From assembly GCF_014844095.1 (NCBI RefSeq), contig NZ_CP062163.1, positions 4,559,501-4,623,500 on the forward strand: 64,000 bases of DNA, in the 5' to 3' direction. A program made the translations under genes and the position numbers. A model generated the notes under the pieces. That model made no database searches. It saw only the letters and a list, made by a program, of their open reading frames with translations, and was not told where the DNA came from. Origin of the DNA: Brevibacillus sp. JNUCC-41 (GTDB lineage Bacteria > Bacillota > Bacilli > Bacillales > DSM-1321). Positions 55,092-63,556 of the stretch are shown piece by piece (the first letter of the stretch is position 1; every line of letters begins with the position of its first letter).

Positions 55092-56096
55092 TTATTTATT
55101 ATAATTTTTGTACCAATTCACAAAATGAGTTAAACCTTCTTCTATTGTTGTTGAAGGATAGAACCCCACATCAGCATGCAAATCGGCAATATCAGCATAT
55201 GTCTCCTTAACATCTCCCAGTTGCATCGGTAAGAATTCTATTTTTGCCTTTTTTCCAATTAGTTTCTCTAATGTGATAATGAAATCCATTAATTTTATCG
55301 GCTTATTGTTACCAATATTATAAACTTTGTATGGGGCATAGCTTGAACTTGGGTCAGGGCAAGCTCGATCCCATCCAATATTATAAACCGGCGGCTTATC
55401 AAGTAGCCGGATTATTCCTTCAACAATATCATCAATATAAGTAAAGTCTCTTCTCATATCTCCATTATTAAAAACCTTAATTGTTTTCTCTTCAATAATA
55501 TTTTTAGTAAAAGAATAATAAGCCATATCTGGCCTCCCCCATGGACCATACACAGTAAAGAAACGGAGTCCTGTGGTTGGAATATTATATAAATGACTAT
55601 AAGTATGAGCCATTAATTCATTCGACTTTTTAGTGGCAGCATATAAACTTACTGGATGATCCACGGGGTCTTTGGTTGAGAAGGGGATTTTTGTATTTGC
55701 ACCATATACAGAACTGGATGATGCATAAATTAAGTGCTTCACATTATTATGTCGACAGACCTCTAATATATTTACAAATCCAACCAGGTTGGACTTAACA
55801 TAAGAATCAGGGTTTTCTATGCTATAACGTACTCCCGCTTGAGCTGCTAAGTTGATGACTATATCAATGGTCCTGTCTTTAAATAATTGATTTAATTTTT
55901 CTTTATTGGACAAATCCAAATTGTGAAATTTAAAATCAGGGTTTTCTTTTAATATCTTGAGTCGATTGTTTTTTAAAATAACATCATAATAATCATTAAT
56001 ATTGTCTACTCCTATAACTTTGAAACCTAGGCTTAATAAACGTTTTGATAAATGGAAACCGATGAATCCTGCAGCCCCTGTTACTAAAATGTTCAT
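55092..56096 (-). CDS. NAD-dependent epimerase (UDP-glucuronate 4-epimerase-like)
   Basis: A 334-residue extended short-chain dehydrogenase. The N-terminal Rossmann motif is GAAGFIGFHL, the active-site Tyr-X3-Lys is in YAATKKSNE, and TGLRFFTVYGPWGRPDMA is the substrate-binding block of UDP-glucuronate 4-epimerases. It converts UDP-glucuronate to UDP-galacturonate, or a related sugar. In B. subtilis ytcB has this position next to ytcA and ytcC. It is on the same strand as the glycosyltransferases and follows a 400-nt spacer. Its preferred substrate is inferred from the family and from ugd nearby. Confidence 0.9.
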   Translation of the reverse strand: MNILVTGAAGFIGFHLSKRLLSLGFKVIGVDNINDYYDVILKNNRLKILKENPDFKFHNLDLSNKEKLNQLFKDRTIDIVINLAAQAGVRYSIENPDSYVKSNLVGFVNILEVCRHNNVKHLIYASSSSVYGANTKIPFSTKDPVDHPVSLYAATKKSNELMAHTYSHLYNIPTTGLRFFTVYGPWGRPDMAYYSFTKNIIEEKTIKVFNNGDMRRDFTYIDDIVEGIIRLLDKPPVYNIGWDRACPDPSSSYAPYKVYNIGNNKPIKLMDFIITLEKLIGKKAKIEFLPMQLGDVKETYADIADLHADVGFYPSTTIEEGLTHFVNWYKNYNK

Positions 56097-56503
56097 AACA
56101 ATAATTCCAATCCTTTCTATTACAATAGGATTTTGACACCTTTTCGGATCACTGTGTAAGCATTAATTATATATTTATACTTTTGACCTCGACCCTTTAC
56201 AGCAACAGAACAAAGTTCATTATGACGGATATTAAGAGGAAGCAAACTCAACATCAACATCTTCATTATGAAGATACCTACGTTTTATTCGTAATTTCGA
56301 ATGACATGATATCCTTTTTCTCTATATATGACCTATGAGTTTTCCACTCTTATAACCGTTATGAACAAACATTTACGAATGAAAAACCGTTGAAAGGATA
56401 ATCACCATGGATTTATTAAAATGCTCCTTTTTTGTGATAACTAAAACCTCAACAAAATAGGCGTAATACCCTTTTTCCTTAGCTTCCAGTTACATTACCA
56501 CGA
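56097..56503. other. 407-bp gap with a 17-bp palindrome
   Basis: ATCTTCAT and ATGAAGAT flank a single T at 56259-56275, a perfect palindrome. No gene is seen; the promoter of the epimerase gene should lie here. Confidence 0.45.
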
Positions 56504-57685
56504 CTATATAAGCGTATTATCATTTTCAGTTAATGGGATTGGTGTTTTTGTCCATTCTGCATACGTATCAGGATCTATCGCCTTCACCTGTTCAAAAAAA
56601 GTATCTAAAAAATTTCTTTCTCGAAGGTCTTTAAATAACTCGAGAGGCCTTTTTTGTTCACGTGAAAACGAGTACACATGGTCGACTAATTTAAAACCAT
56701 TCTTAGTTATGATAATATGCCGTAATGGAGCATCAATTTGTTTGAAACCTGAACTTTCCATTGTTTTTAATATATAGAGTAATCGTCTTGTTATGTCCTC
56801 AGAAAGGGCAGATTGTTTTTTTAGAAACGTATTTAAATCTGGTCCTAATAGATATTCCATTAAAATATAATTGGGTCCTGTTTCAAAGACTTTCGGGATA
56901 AAAGGCAAGTCTTGACTTGATAAAAGAACCATTTTTTCCTGATCTGCATGTTCAGTTTTCCCGTAAAGTTTAACGCATGCGTTTTCAGACACTCGATAAA
57001 CAGCACCTTGATGCCCTTTTCCAATAAGTGTTTGTGTAATAGCGCTATCCACTTTCACTCCATTACCTGACCCGCCTGAGAGGACGGGAATGTTTCTAAA
57101 GTCCAAATTATTTTGATTGAAATAATCCTTCCACTCATTGAAGGTGTCCGGTTCAAGCTGTTTCACTTGGGCTAAGAACGATTCCTTTAAGAGGATAATA
57201 TTTAAATCTCTTAATAATTTTAAAGGCACAGGGTGCATCCTTTTAAAGGAATTTACATGGTCAATTACCTTAAGTTCCTCATTACCAACGACAAAAATAT
57301 GACGTAGGGGGGCATCTATCATGGTGAATTTTGCTTGTTTTAATTCTTTTAATATATAGAGAAGTTTCTTTACTATAGAATCAGGTATATACGTACAATT
57401 TCTCAGATATTCTTTTAAGGTTGGTGCATTAAAATATTCCATGACTATATAGTTTGGACCTGTTTCATATACCATTGGCATAAAGGGGAGGTGCTTTCCA
57501 GCTTTAAGAGCTTCTTCCTCCATTTCCGCTTGTACGGGGTCTGAATAGATTTTTACACATTTATCTTCTGAAAGTTTAAATACTGCACCTTGAGCTCCCA
57601 TTCCAATCAGTGTATAGGTAGTCGGATTGTGAATTTCCAAAGATTTTTCACCTTTGGTTACAGTAATGGTTTTATAATCCTCCAT
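56504..57685 (-). CDS. Tandem divergent protein-kinase-like protein
   Basis: A 393-residue protein with two consecutive kinase-fold domains (residues 20-190 and 215-385). Each has a Gly-rich loop (GMGAQGAVF, GKGHQGAVY), the Lys of VAIK (K45, K239), an ETGPNYI.MEY hinge and a short C-lobe. The catalytic loop reads IDAPLRHI: the Asp is kept (D124, D318), but the Asn metal ligand is His and DFG is DHV. It resembles YrzF-like and CotS-type spore kinases. It overlaps the upstream glycosyltransferase gene by 14 nt, so the two are coupled. It might phosphorylate a sugar or a coat protein; activity is unproven. Confidence 0.8.
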   Translation of the reverse strand: MEDYKTITVTKGEKSLEIHNPTTYTLIGMGAQGAVFKLSEDKCVKIYSDPVQAEMEEEALKAGKHLPFMPMVYETGPNYIVMEYFNAPTLKEYLRNCTYIPDSIVKKLLYILKELKQAKFTMIDAPLRHIFVVGNEELKVIDHVNSFKRMHPVPLKLLRDLNIILLKESFLAQVKQLEPDTFNEWKDYFNQNNLDFRNIPVLSGGSGNGVKVDSAITQTLIGKGHQGAVYRVSENACVKLYGKTEHADQEKMVLLSSQDLPFIPKVFETGPNYILMEYLLGPDLNTFLKKQSALSEDITRRLLYILKTMESSGFKQIDAPLRHIIITKNGFKLVDHVYSFSREQKRPLELFKDLRERNFLDTFFEQVKAIDPDTYAEWTKTPIPLTENDNTLI

Positions 57686-59183
57686 GTTCTCCTCCTAACT
57701 GCTCATCTTTGGCCATATGTTGAAAATTTTGAATTTTATTAAGGGCTTTTTTGACCTTTTCGGCTTTTTGAGCCTTTTTTGCATTTTTACGAGATGCTAT
57801 TTTTTCATCATTCCCTTGAGCCTTCAGTTGAACCTTCGCTTTTTTGTCCTTTTTATTAGATGCTACAAGTTCATCTTTGACTTTATCTTTAGTCTGCCGT
57901 TTTAGCTTTTGAAACTGTTGTAGCTGCTGTAGCTGTGGAAGTTCTTGAAGCTCTGGAAACTTCTGTAGCTGTTGCATATAAATAAGGGCTTTTTTAGCTA
58001 AATCGACTTTTTTTCTAGGCACGATTGTGTTGCCATCATTACCTTGCTGTTGAGGCTGTGGAGTCTCCTTAAAGGTTTTTTTATCAATTCGGCGAGGTGT
58101 TACTGCATATTGTTTCCTTACTTTATAAGGGGCTACAAGTTCATCATAAAATTCAGCTTGTTGTCGAAGCTGATTGGCGAGGTTAAAGTTTTGTTCGACT
58201 TTTTGACGAGCCGCCATTGTATATGTTTCCCACATCTCTCTGTTAGTTAGCATGAATTCAAGAGCATCTGCCAGTTCATCCACATTGTTTTCTTGTACTA
58301 AAACCCCCTCTTTGTTATTGGTTATTAATTCAGGGATGCCGGCATGATTGGTCGAAATCACTGGTACTCCAATCGCCATAGCTTCTTTTAATGTATTAGG
58401 TATTCCTTCTACATCGCCATCGGCAGATTCTAAGCTCGCGGCGCAAAATATATCTGCATTGGTCAATTGTTCTCGTACTTGATCTTTAGGGAGATGATTC
58501 AATAAACGAAAAGAGTCTCCTAAATTTAGTTGATTTGCCAATGACATGAGATATTCTTCAAGCTCCCCCCTTCCGATAATCGTCAGGGTTGCATTTGGAA
58601 ATTTACCTCTGATTTTTTGAAATGCTTGCATTAAGATGTGATGTCCTTTTTTTTCCACCAACCTACCGATGGATAAAATGTTTTGAGAGTCACCTTTATG
58701 TGGAGTCCGGTATTTGAATTCGTTAAGGTCTACGCCCCCATAGAGCACTCTGATTTTTTCAGAAGGACAACCCCAAGCAATTAGTCTATCTGCTAAATAC
58801 TGACAAACTGGAAAAAAACGCTCACCTCGATCAAATAGCTTTTTCATGTTATCTAGATAGCCAATAGGCTGATTAGCCAGGGTTGCATCCCTGCCTCTTA
58901 TACTTGTTACCAACGGAAGGTTTGTTTCCTCTTTAAAAGGAAGTAATAACATCCCTAATTGACCATGGTGAGCATGTAAGAGGGAGATATTATTACTTTT
59001 CACATATTCTTTCGGTGAGAAAATTTCATTGAGATAATGAACTTTCTCATTCAAAAGGGAAAGATCTATCATATACTTAGGTTGTCGTACCATGTGGATA
59101 TAATCATAATCAGGAACTTCTCGAATCTGTGAGATATATTGGGTCGGGTCGACTCTTAAATTCAAATGCATAACTGTGTGCAA
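57672..59183 (-). CDS. GT4 glycosyltransferase with low-complexity tail
   Basis: A 503-residue transferase. The first 390 residues carry the same blocks as the KE-tailed paralogue: LLHAHHGQLG, SIRGRDATL, FFPVCQYLADRL, ILSIGRLVEKKG and EGIPNTLKEAMA with the E-X7-E pair. The last 100 residues are low complexity: first Leu/Gln-rich (QLQQLQQFQKLK), then Lys/Ala-rich (KKAQKAEKVKKAL). Start is TTG with AAAGGAG 8 nt upstream. Its 3' end overlaps the tandem kinase gene. A sigma-K-like box lies 50 nt upstream, so it may be made in the mother cell late in sporulation, as ytcC and cotSA are. Confidence 0.85.
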   Translation of the reverse strand: MHTVMHLNLRVDPTQYISQIREVPDYDYIHMVRQPKYMIDLSLLNEKVHYLNEIFSPKEYVKSNNISLLHAHHGQLGMLLLPFKEETNLPLVTSIRGRDATLANQPIGYLDNMKKLFDRGERFFPVCQYLADRLIAWGCPSEKIRVLYGGVDLNEFKYRTPHKGDSQNILSIGRLVEKKGHHILMQAFQKIRGKFPNATLTIIGRGELEEYLMSLANQLNLGDSFRLLNHLPKDQVREQLTNADIFCAASLESADGDVEGIPNTLKEAMAIGVPVISTNHAGIPELITNNKEGVLVQENNVDELADALEFMLTNREMWETYTMAARQKVEQNFNLANQLRQQAEFYDELVAPYKVRKQYAVTPRRIDKKTFKETPQPQQQGNDGNTIVPRKKVDLAKKALIYMQQLQKFPELQELPQLQQLQQFQKLKRQTKDKVKDELVASNKKDKKAKVQLKAQGNDEKIASRKNAKKAQKAEKVKKALNKIQNFQHMAKDEQLGGEHGGL

Positions 59184-59235
59184 ATAAATGATCTCCTTTC
59201 ATGCATAGTAAGCAAATTTCCTGGACCTTTTCAAG

Positions 59236-59244
59236 TATATTATG
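59236..59244 (-). promoter_or_regulatory. Sigma-K-like -10 box before the glycosyltransferase
   Basis: CATAATATA on the minus strand matches the sigma-K -10 consensus CATANNNTA exactly. An AC dinucleotide lies 13 nt upstream rather than the usual 15-17, so the -35 side is imperfect. Confidence 0.4.
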
Positions 59245-59398
59245 CAGGACTCTTTAGGTACGCATGGACTAATAACATAAAGTAAAGCTAAATGGCGGAG
59301 AGCCTAATACAAAGGATGGATTGAAGTAAGGGCCATGACACAAGATTATTTGTGCAAACAATGGATCTATGAAGATATTTCATCCATTTAAAGAAAGA

Positions 59399-59432
59399 TA
59401 AAAAAGCACCCAAGGACTATCAAAGGTGCTGT
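59399..59432 (-). terminator. Terminator of ugd
   Basis: GCACC and GGTGC pair across a 14-nt loop and six T residues follow on the minus strand. It separates ugd from the glycosyltransferase gene. Confidence 0.72.
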
Positions 59433-59508
59433 ATTGCCAATATGACCCGAATATATGTCTTTAAAGAATCATGTTCGGATTAATGAAGTGTTAGTAAATG
59501 TTTTCTCT

Positions 59509-60828
59509 TTATGTCATATCAATAACAATTGCTGGTCTTCCTATTGGATAATATTCAATTTTCTTGCACGCTCTGATTCGATCTTCTTCAAGACAATTTC
59601 TGCCATCAAAAACAATCGGTTGTCTCATTCTATTCATCAATGTGTCCACGTCTAATTGTTTAAACTCATTCCATTCGGTAACAATAAATACAGCATCCGC
59701 ACCCACTGTCGCTTCGCGGACCGAGCTGGCAAATCTAATTGTATCCCCTAATATCTTCTTCGCATTGTCTATTGCCACCGGATCATAAGCTACCACTTCT
59801 GCTCCAAGTTTGGTTAAAGAACGTGCAATTTTGATGGATGGAGCTTCCCTCATATCGTCTGTCTCTGGCTTGAAAGCAAGACCAAGCATTGCAACTTTTT
59901 TCCCTTTTAAATCCCCAAAGCGATTTATCGCTTTCGTTACAAGAAGTTCTTGCTGAAAATCATTAATCGCTACTGTTTCTTTTAATAGGGAAAAATCTAC
60001 TCCATTTAACTTTGCAGTATGAAGCAACGCTTTAACATCCTTTGGAAAACAAGATCCGCCATAACCAATACCTGGCTGTAAAAAAGCTTCTCCAATCCTT
60101 TTATCTGTTCCCATTCCCTTTGCTACATCTTTAACATCTGCACCTACTACTCCGCATAAATTGGCAACTTCATTGATAAAGCTAATCTTAGTAGCCAAAA
60201 AGGCATTAGAAGCATACTTAATCATTTCTGCACTTCTAATACTGGTTAGTATAAATGGTACATTTAACGGACGATACATTTCTTGGACTTTCTTAGCCGC
60301 CTCATCATTTTCAGAACCGATGATGATTCTATCTGCCTTCATCGTATCCATAACGGCCGATCCTTGTCTTAAAAATTCAGGATTTGAAACCATATTAAAG
60401 GTGACCCTTTCGTTACAGTGTTCTTCCATAATTTTTTTAATATAATCATTCGTACCAACTGGCACAGTACTCTTTATAACGACTACTGAACTCTGCATTA
60501 GTTTCGCGGCAATATCCTTCGCGGCTTGCACAATATACGATAAATCTGCTCCCCCATCCTCCATTTGCGGTGTACCTACGGCAATGATGATGATCTCGGC
60601 ACCATTTAGCGCCTCTCGATGATTTGTTGTAAACAGCAGTCTGCCCGCTGCGGCATTTTGAGTAAGCAAACTCTCAATGCCCGGTTCATATATTGGAGAA
60701 ATCCCTTGACGTAAACTTTTAATTTTCTGTTCATCTGTATCGATACAAATGACACTATGCCCTATTTCGGACAAACAAACTCCTGTGGAAAGCCCGACAT
60801 AACCTGTACCCAAAACGGCTATTTTCAT
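59509..60828 (-). CDS. UDP-glucose 6-dehydrogenase
   Basis: A 439-residue enzyme that oxidises UDP-glucose to UDP-glucuronate with two NAD. The NAD-binding motif is VLGTGYVGLSTGVCL and the catalytic Cys lies in GYGGSCFPKD. The C-terminal UDP-binding domain follows (NRFGDLKGKKVAMLGLAFKPETDD). It starts at the ATG at 60828, one base after the galU stop codon, so galU and ugd form an operon. The TTG at 60837 lies too close to the ribosome site. This is the ytcA position of the B. subtilis spore-coat sugar operon. Confidence 0.94.
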   Translation of the reverse strand: MKIAVLGTGYVGLSTGVCLSEIGHSVICIDTDEQKIKSLRQGISPIYEPGIESLLTQNAAAGRLLFTTNHREALNGAEIIIIAVGTPQMEDGGADLSYIVQAAKDIAAKLMQSSVVVIKSTVPVGTNDYIKKIMEEHCNERVTFNMVSNPEFLRQGSAVMDTMKADRIIIGSENDEAAKKVQEMYRPLNVPFILTSIRSAEMIKYASNAFLATKISFINEVANLCGVVGADVKDVAKGMGTDKRIGEAFLQPGIGYGGSCFPKDVKALLHTAKLNGVDFSLLKETVAINDFQQELLVTKAINRFGDLKGKKVAMLGLAFKPETDDMREAPSIKIARSLTKLGAEVVAYDPVAIDNAKKILGDTIRFASSVREATVGADAVFIVTEWNEFKQLDVDTLMNRMRQPIVFDGRNCLEEDRIRACKKIEYYPIGRPAIVIDMT

Positions 60829-60829
60829 A

Positions 60830-61735
60830 TTATTCAAGCTCTCTCTTTATAATCTGAAGGTTTTCTTTCTTATTTACATCCCTTATATGAGAAAGTACCT
60901 CATCTCTTATATCATCCCTGCGTAAAGCAAAGTCGATTGTTGCTTTAATGAATCCAACTTTATCACCAATATCATATCGGTTTCCCTCAAAGTTATATGC
61001 TAATACGGCCTGCTGCCTATTTAGCTCATTTATGGCATCAGTAAGTTGTAATTCATTACCATGTCCAATCGGAAGCTTTGATAGCGTTTCAAAAATCTCA
61101 GGTCTAAAAACATAACGCCCCATTATCGCATATGTGGAAGGAGCCTCTTCCCTTTTCGGTTTTTCCACCATAGAATCAATATGAAAAAGGTTAGGCTCAA
61201 CCATTGTCCCTTTTGGCTTAATAATTCCATATTTACTGACATCCTTTTCCGGTACACTCTGAACAGCTACGACGGAACTGTTGCAATACTCAAAAACACT
61301 GATGATTTGTTTCAGACAGGGTGTATTAGACATAACGATGTCATCTCCTAACAAAACAGCAAAAGGTTCATTTCCAATGAAGCTTTCAGCACAGAGAATT
61401 GCGTGCCCTAATCCCATCGGTTCCTTTTGTCGGACAAAATAGATATTTGCCATACTTGATATTTTCTGAACTTCCTCTAAAATATCCAGCTGATTTTTTC
61501 TTAAAAGTGCATCTTCCAACTCATAGGATTTATCAAAATGATCCTCTATTGACCTTTTGCCTCTACCGATTATGATAATAATTTCCTCTATACCCGAAGC
61601 TACTGCTTCTTCAACAATATATTGAATCGTTGGTTTATCAACAATCGGCAGCATTTCCTTAGCCTGAGCTTTTGTTGCAGGCAAAAATCGGGTTCCAAGG
61701 CCTGCGGCCGGAATAATGGCCTTTCGGATTTTCAT
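60830..61735 (-). CDS. galU: UTP-glucose-1-phosphate uridylyltransferase
   Basis: A 301-residue nucleotidyltransferase that makes UDP-glucose from UTP and glucose-1-phosphate. The signature GLGTRFLPATKAQAKEMLP is near residues 12-30, with VEKPKREEAPS and GNELQLTDAI further on. AAAGGAGG precedes ATG. It is directly followed by ugd and may be preceded by a small gene. B. subtilis has two such enzymes, GalU for general use and YtdA in the spore-coat cluster; this copy's placement next to ugd suggests a YtdA-type role. Confidence 0.94.
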   Translation of the reverse strand: MKIRKAIIPAAGLGTRFLPATKAQAKEMLPIVDKPTIQYIVEEAVASGIEEIIIIIGRGKRSIEDHFDKSYELEDALLRKNQLDILEEVQKISSMANIYFVRQKEPMGLGHAILCAESFIGNEPFAVLLGDDIVMSNTPCLKQIISVFEYCNSSVVAVQSVPEKDVSKYGIIKPKGTMVEPNLFHIDSMVEKPKREEAPSTYAIMGRYVFRPEIFETLSKLPIGHGNELQLTDAINELNRQQAVLAYNFEGNRYDIGDKVGFIKATIDFALRRDDIRDEVLSHIRDVNKKENLQIIKRELE

Positions 61736-61757
61736 AAGCTGCCTCCTTTGTCATTCA

Positions 61758-61979
61758 TTAATCCTTTATATGCATCAGGACAACTTCCGGTCTAGTTAGT
61801 AGCCCAATTAGTCCATTTTTATTTAACAGGGACCAGTAGGCTATACATGCAAGCATCCCATACTGGCTGTAGCCGGGCGTCACAACCAGTCGGTTTGTGC
61901 CAAATTTAAAACTACATTTACACTTTTTATGCAATGGACATAAACAGATTGGATAAACCATTATGTGGGCTTGCGGCAT
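61758..61979 (-). CDS. Small cysteine-containing protein (73 residues), uncertain
   Basis: An open frame begins MPQAHIMVYPICLCPLHKK and contains KCKCSFKFGTNR, VVTPGYSQYG and a C-terminal EVVLMHIKD. AAGGA lies 9 nt before ATG at 61979. Four Cys lie near the N-terminus and it has a compact, plausible composition for a spore-surface protein, but no family is recognised. It lies 22 nt before galU and would head the galU-ugd operon. It may be a chance frame. Confidence 0.35.
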   Translation of the reverse strand: MPQAHIMVYPICLCPLHKKCKCSFKFGTNRLVVTPGYSQYGMLACIAYWSLLNKNGLIGLLTRPEVVLMHIKD

Positions 61980-62157
61980 TGACGATTTTCCTTTTTTCTT
62001 TCTTTGAAAAACTCCAGCCGTCAGAAACGAAGGCAACAATTTCTTTGATTAATATAATGGGTATCGCAAGTCCCGTTTTAAGTGACTAATTAATATGGGT
62101 TTTATACCTTTTAGTTCCACTTTTCATCAATGATGGACTGTATTCACGTTTTTTTAA

Positions 62158-62233
62158 GGGGGGGAATTTTTACAATTTAATTCTTAATCTAATATTTGAT
62201 AAAACAATAAAAAGGGGAGGTCTATTCCCCCCC
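62158..62233. repeat. G7/C8 homopolymer inverted repeat
   Basis: GGGGGGGAAT (62158-62167) pairs perfectly with ATTCCCCCCC (62224-62233) over 56 intervening nt. The homopolymers are prone to slippage. No gene spans them. Confidence 0.6.
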
Positions 62234-63244
62234 CTACATTCTTAATTAAAATGTTCAGGCTTGATAACTAAGAGTACGAAATATGTTGGAATGGATATAC
62301 TTTAGACAAATTTATTAACTATCTCCTAGTCAATGAAGGGACAACAATTGATCCACCGTAATCAAAGAAGTCACTAGTTGTTGTGTCCTACAAATTAAAG
62401 CTTCTTTCGCCTCAGAATTGTTGCTGGAAGCGAAGTCTAATTCTTCAAGAGTAATAGAAGCCAAAAAGAGCGGTACAGTCTTAGGAGTAATGGGGAAATG
62501 GTTGGTGCAATATTAGAGATTTTCGGAAAAAAAATGACCTATCTTTTTATTTAGGAATCCATACATGAGTACTTTGTTGTTCTTCTTGACAGAGATCTTA
62601 AATAGATAAACCAGTATTCAACACACCTTTGAATGACTGAGCGTTTGTCATGTATGGCCGTTAAACTTACCCACCTTGTTAAAAAAAAACACTTTATAAA
62701 AGGAAAAATCGTTATCCGATTGTAAAAATACAATTTTACTATAATTGTAATTCATCCTAAAACTGTCGTTTTATTCGTTACAGTATATAAGACTTGACTA
62801 CGGGTTTGGGACATCTTCTACTGACCACACCATAGATTCCAGACGTTAAAACAAAAAACAAAATCTCCGTGACGATGAAGGCAAAATGGAAAAAATTCGC
62901 GACATGAATATCGCGAATTTCTTCCTGAAGGTCTATGACTTTATGAAAAACGTATAGAGCCCTATCTCATACCCATTTAAGAAAGCGACATCCCATTTTA
63001 TCCAGCCCTGGCCTATCAGCAGCTAAATTAGACCGTAGAGTTCGTTGGCGCGGAACATGTCGGCAACCATTACCTTTCGGAAAAAAATAAGCTATTGGTT
63101 TTACAAAGCCGCTAAGGATATTGCCATGCTACAACCGATCCTGCATCATTCTCATCCATTTTCACTCTACGCTACATAGATATTACCGAAGAGCAATGCA
63201 CTAAATACATTTAGCGTTTTTTAAAAAAATAAAACAGGATTCAA

Positions 63245-63268
63245 AACGTTCGCACTTTTACGAACGTT
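63245..63268. repeat. 8-bp inverted repeat, operator-like
   Basis: AACGTTCG and CGAACGTT are perfect complements around 8 nt. A further CGAACGT lies at about 63303. No promoter was identified next to it. Confidence 0.45.
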
Positions 63269-63556
63269 AACAATTGCTGTTTGGGAGAAACGCCTCCTTT
63301 CCGAACGTGTACATTACGAATGGGAGTAACAAGGCATACTGCGCATTTCGCAAATTTTATAGTCTAAGAGAATTCCATCATAATAAGTCGAACTCCATTA
63401 CGTGAAAGAATCGACTTTATTCCTTTAGCTTTTCCGCCTGTACAACATAATTGGTTTTGTTATGCATTCATCATGAAATTCGTATACCATACTTGCACAG
63501 GTTCGAGCCTTTTCGGAAGACAGTTCCCCATATTGTCCTACTATCGGATAGTTTTC

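Larger units (their letters stand above)
61980..63556. other. 1.6-kb gap with decayed coding debris and hairpins
   Basis: No intact gene is supported. A 61-codon minus-strand frame without a start (62330-62512) reads TVPLFLASITLEELDFASS and looks coding. On the plus strand, pieces near 62860-63230 (MEKIRDMNIANFFLKVYDF, then EFVGAEHVGNHYLSEKNK) point to a decayed gene of unknown family. This may be the graveyard of spore-related or envelope genes. Confidence 0.45.
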
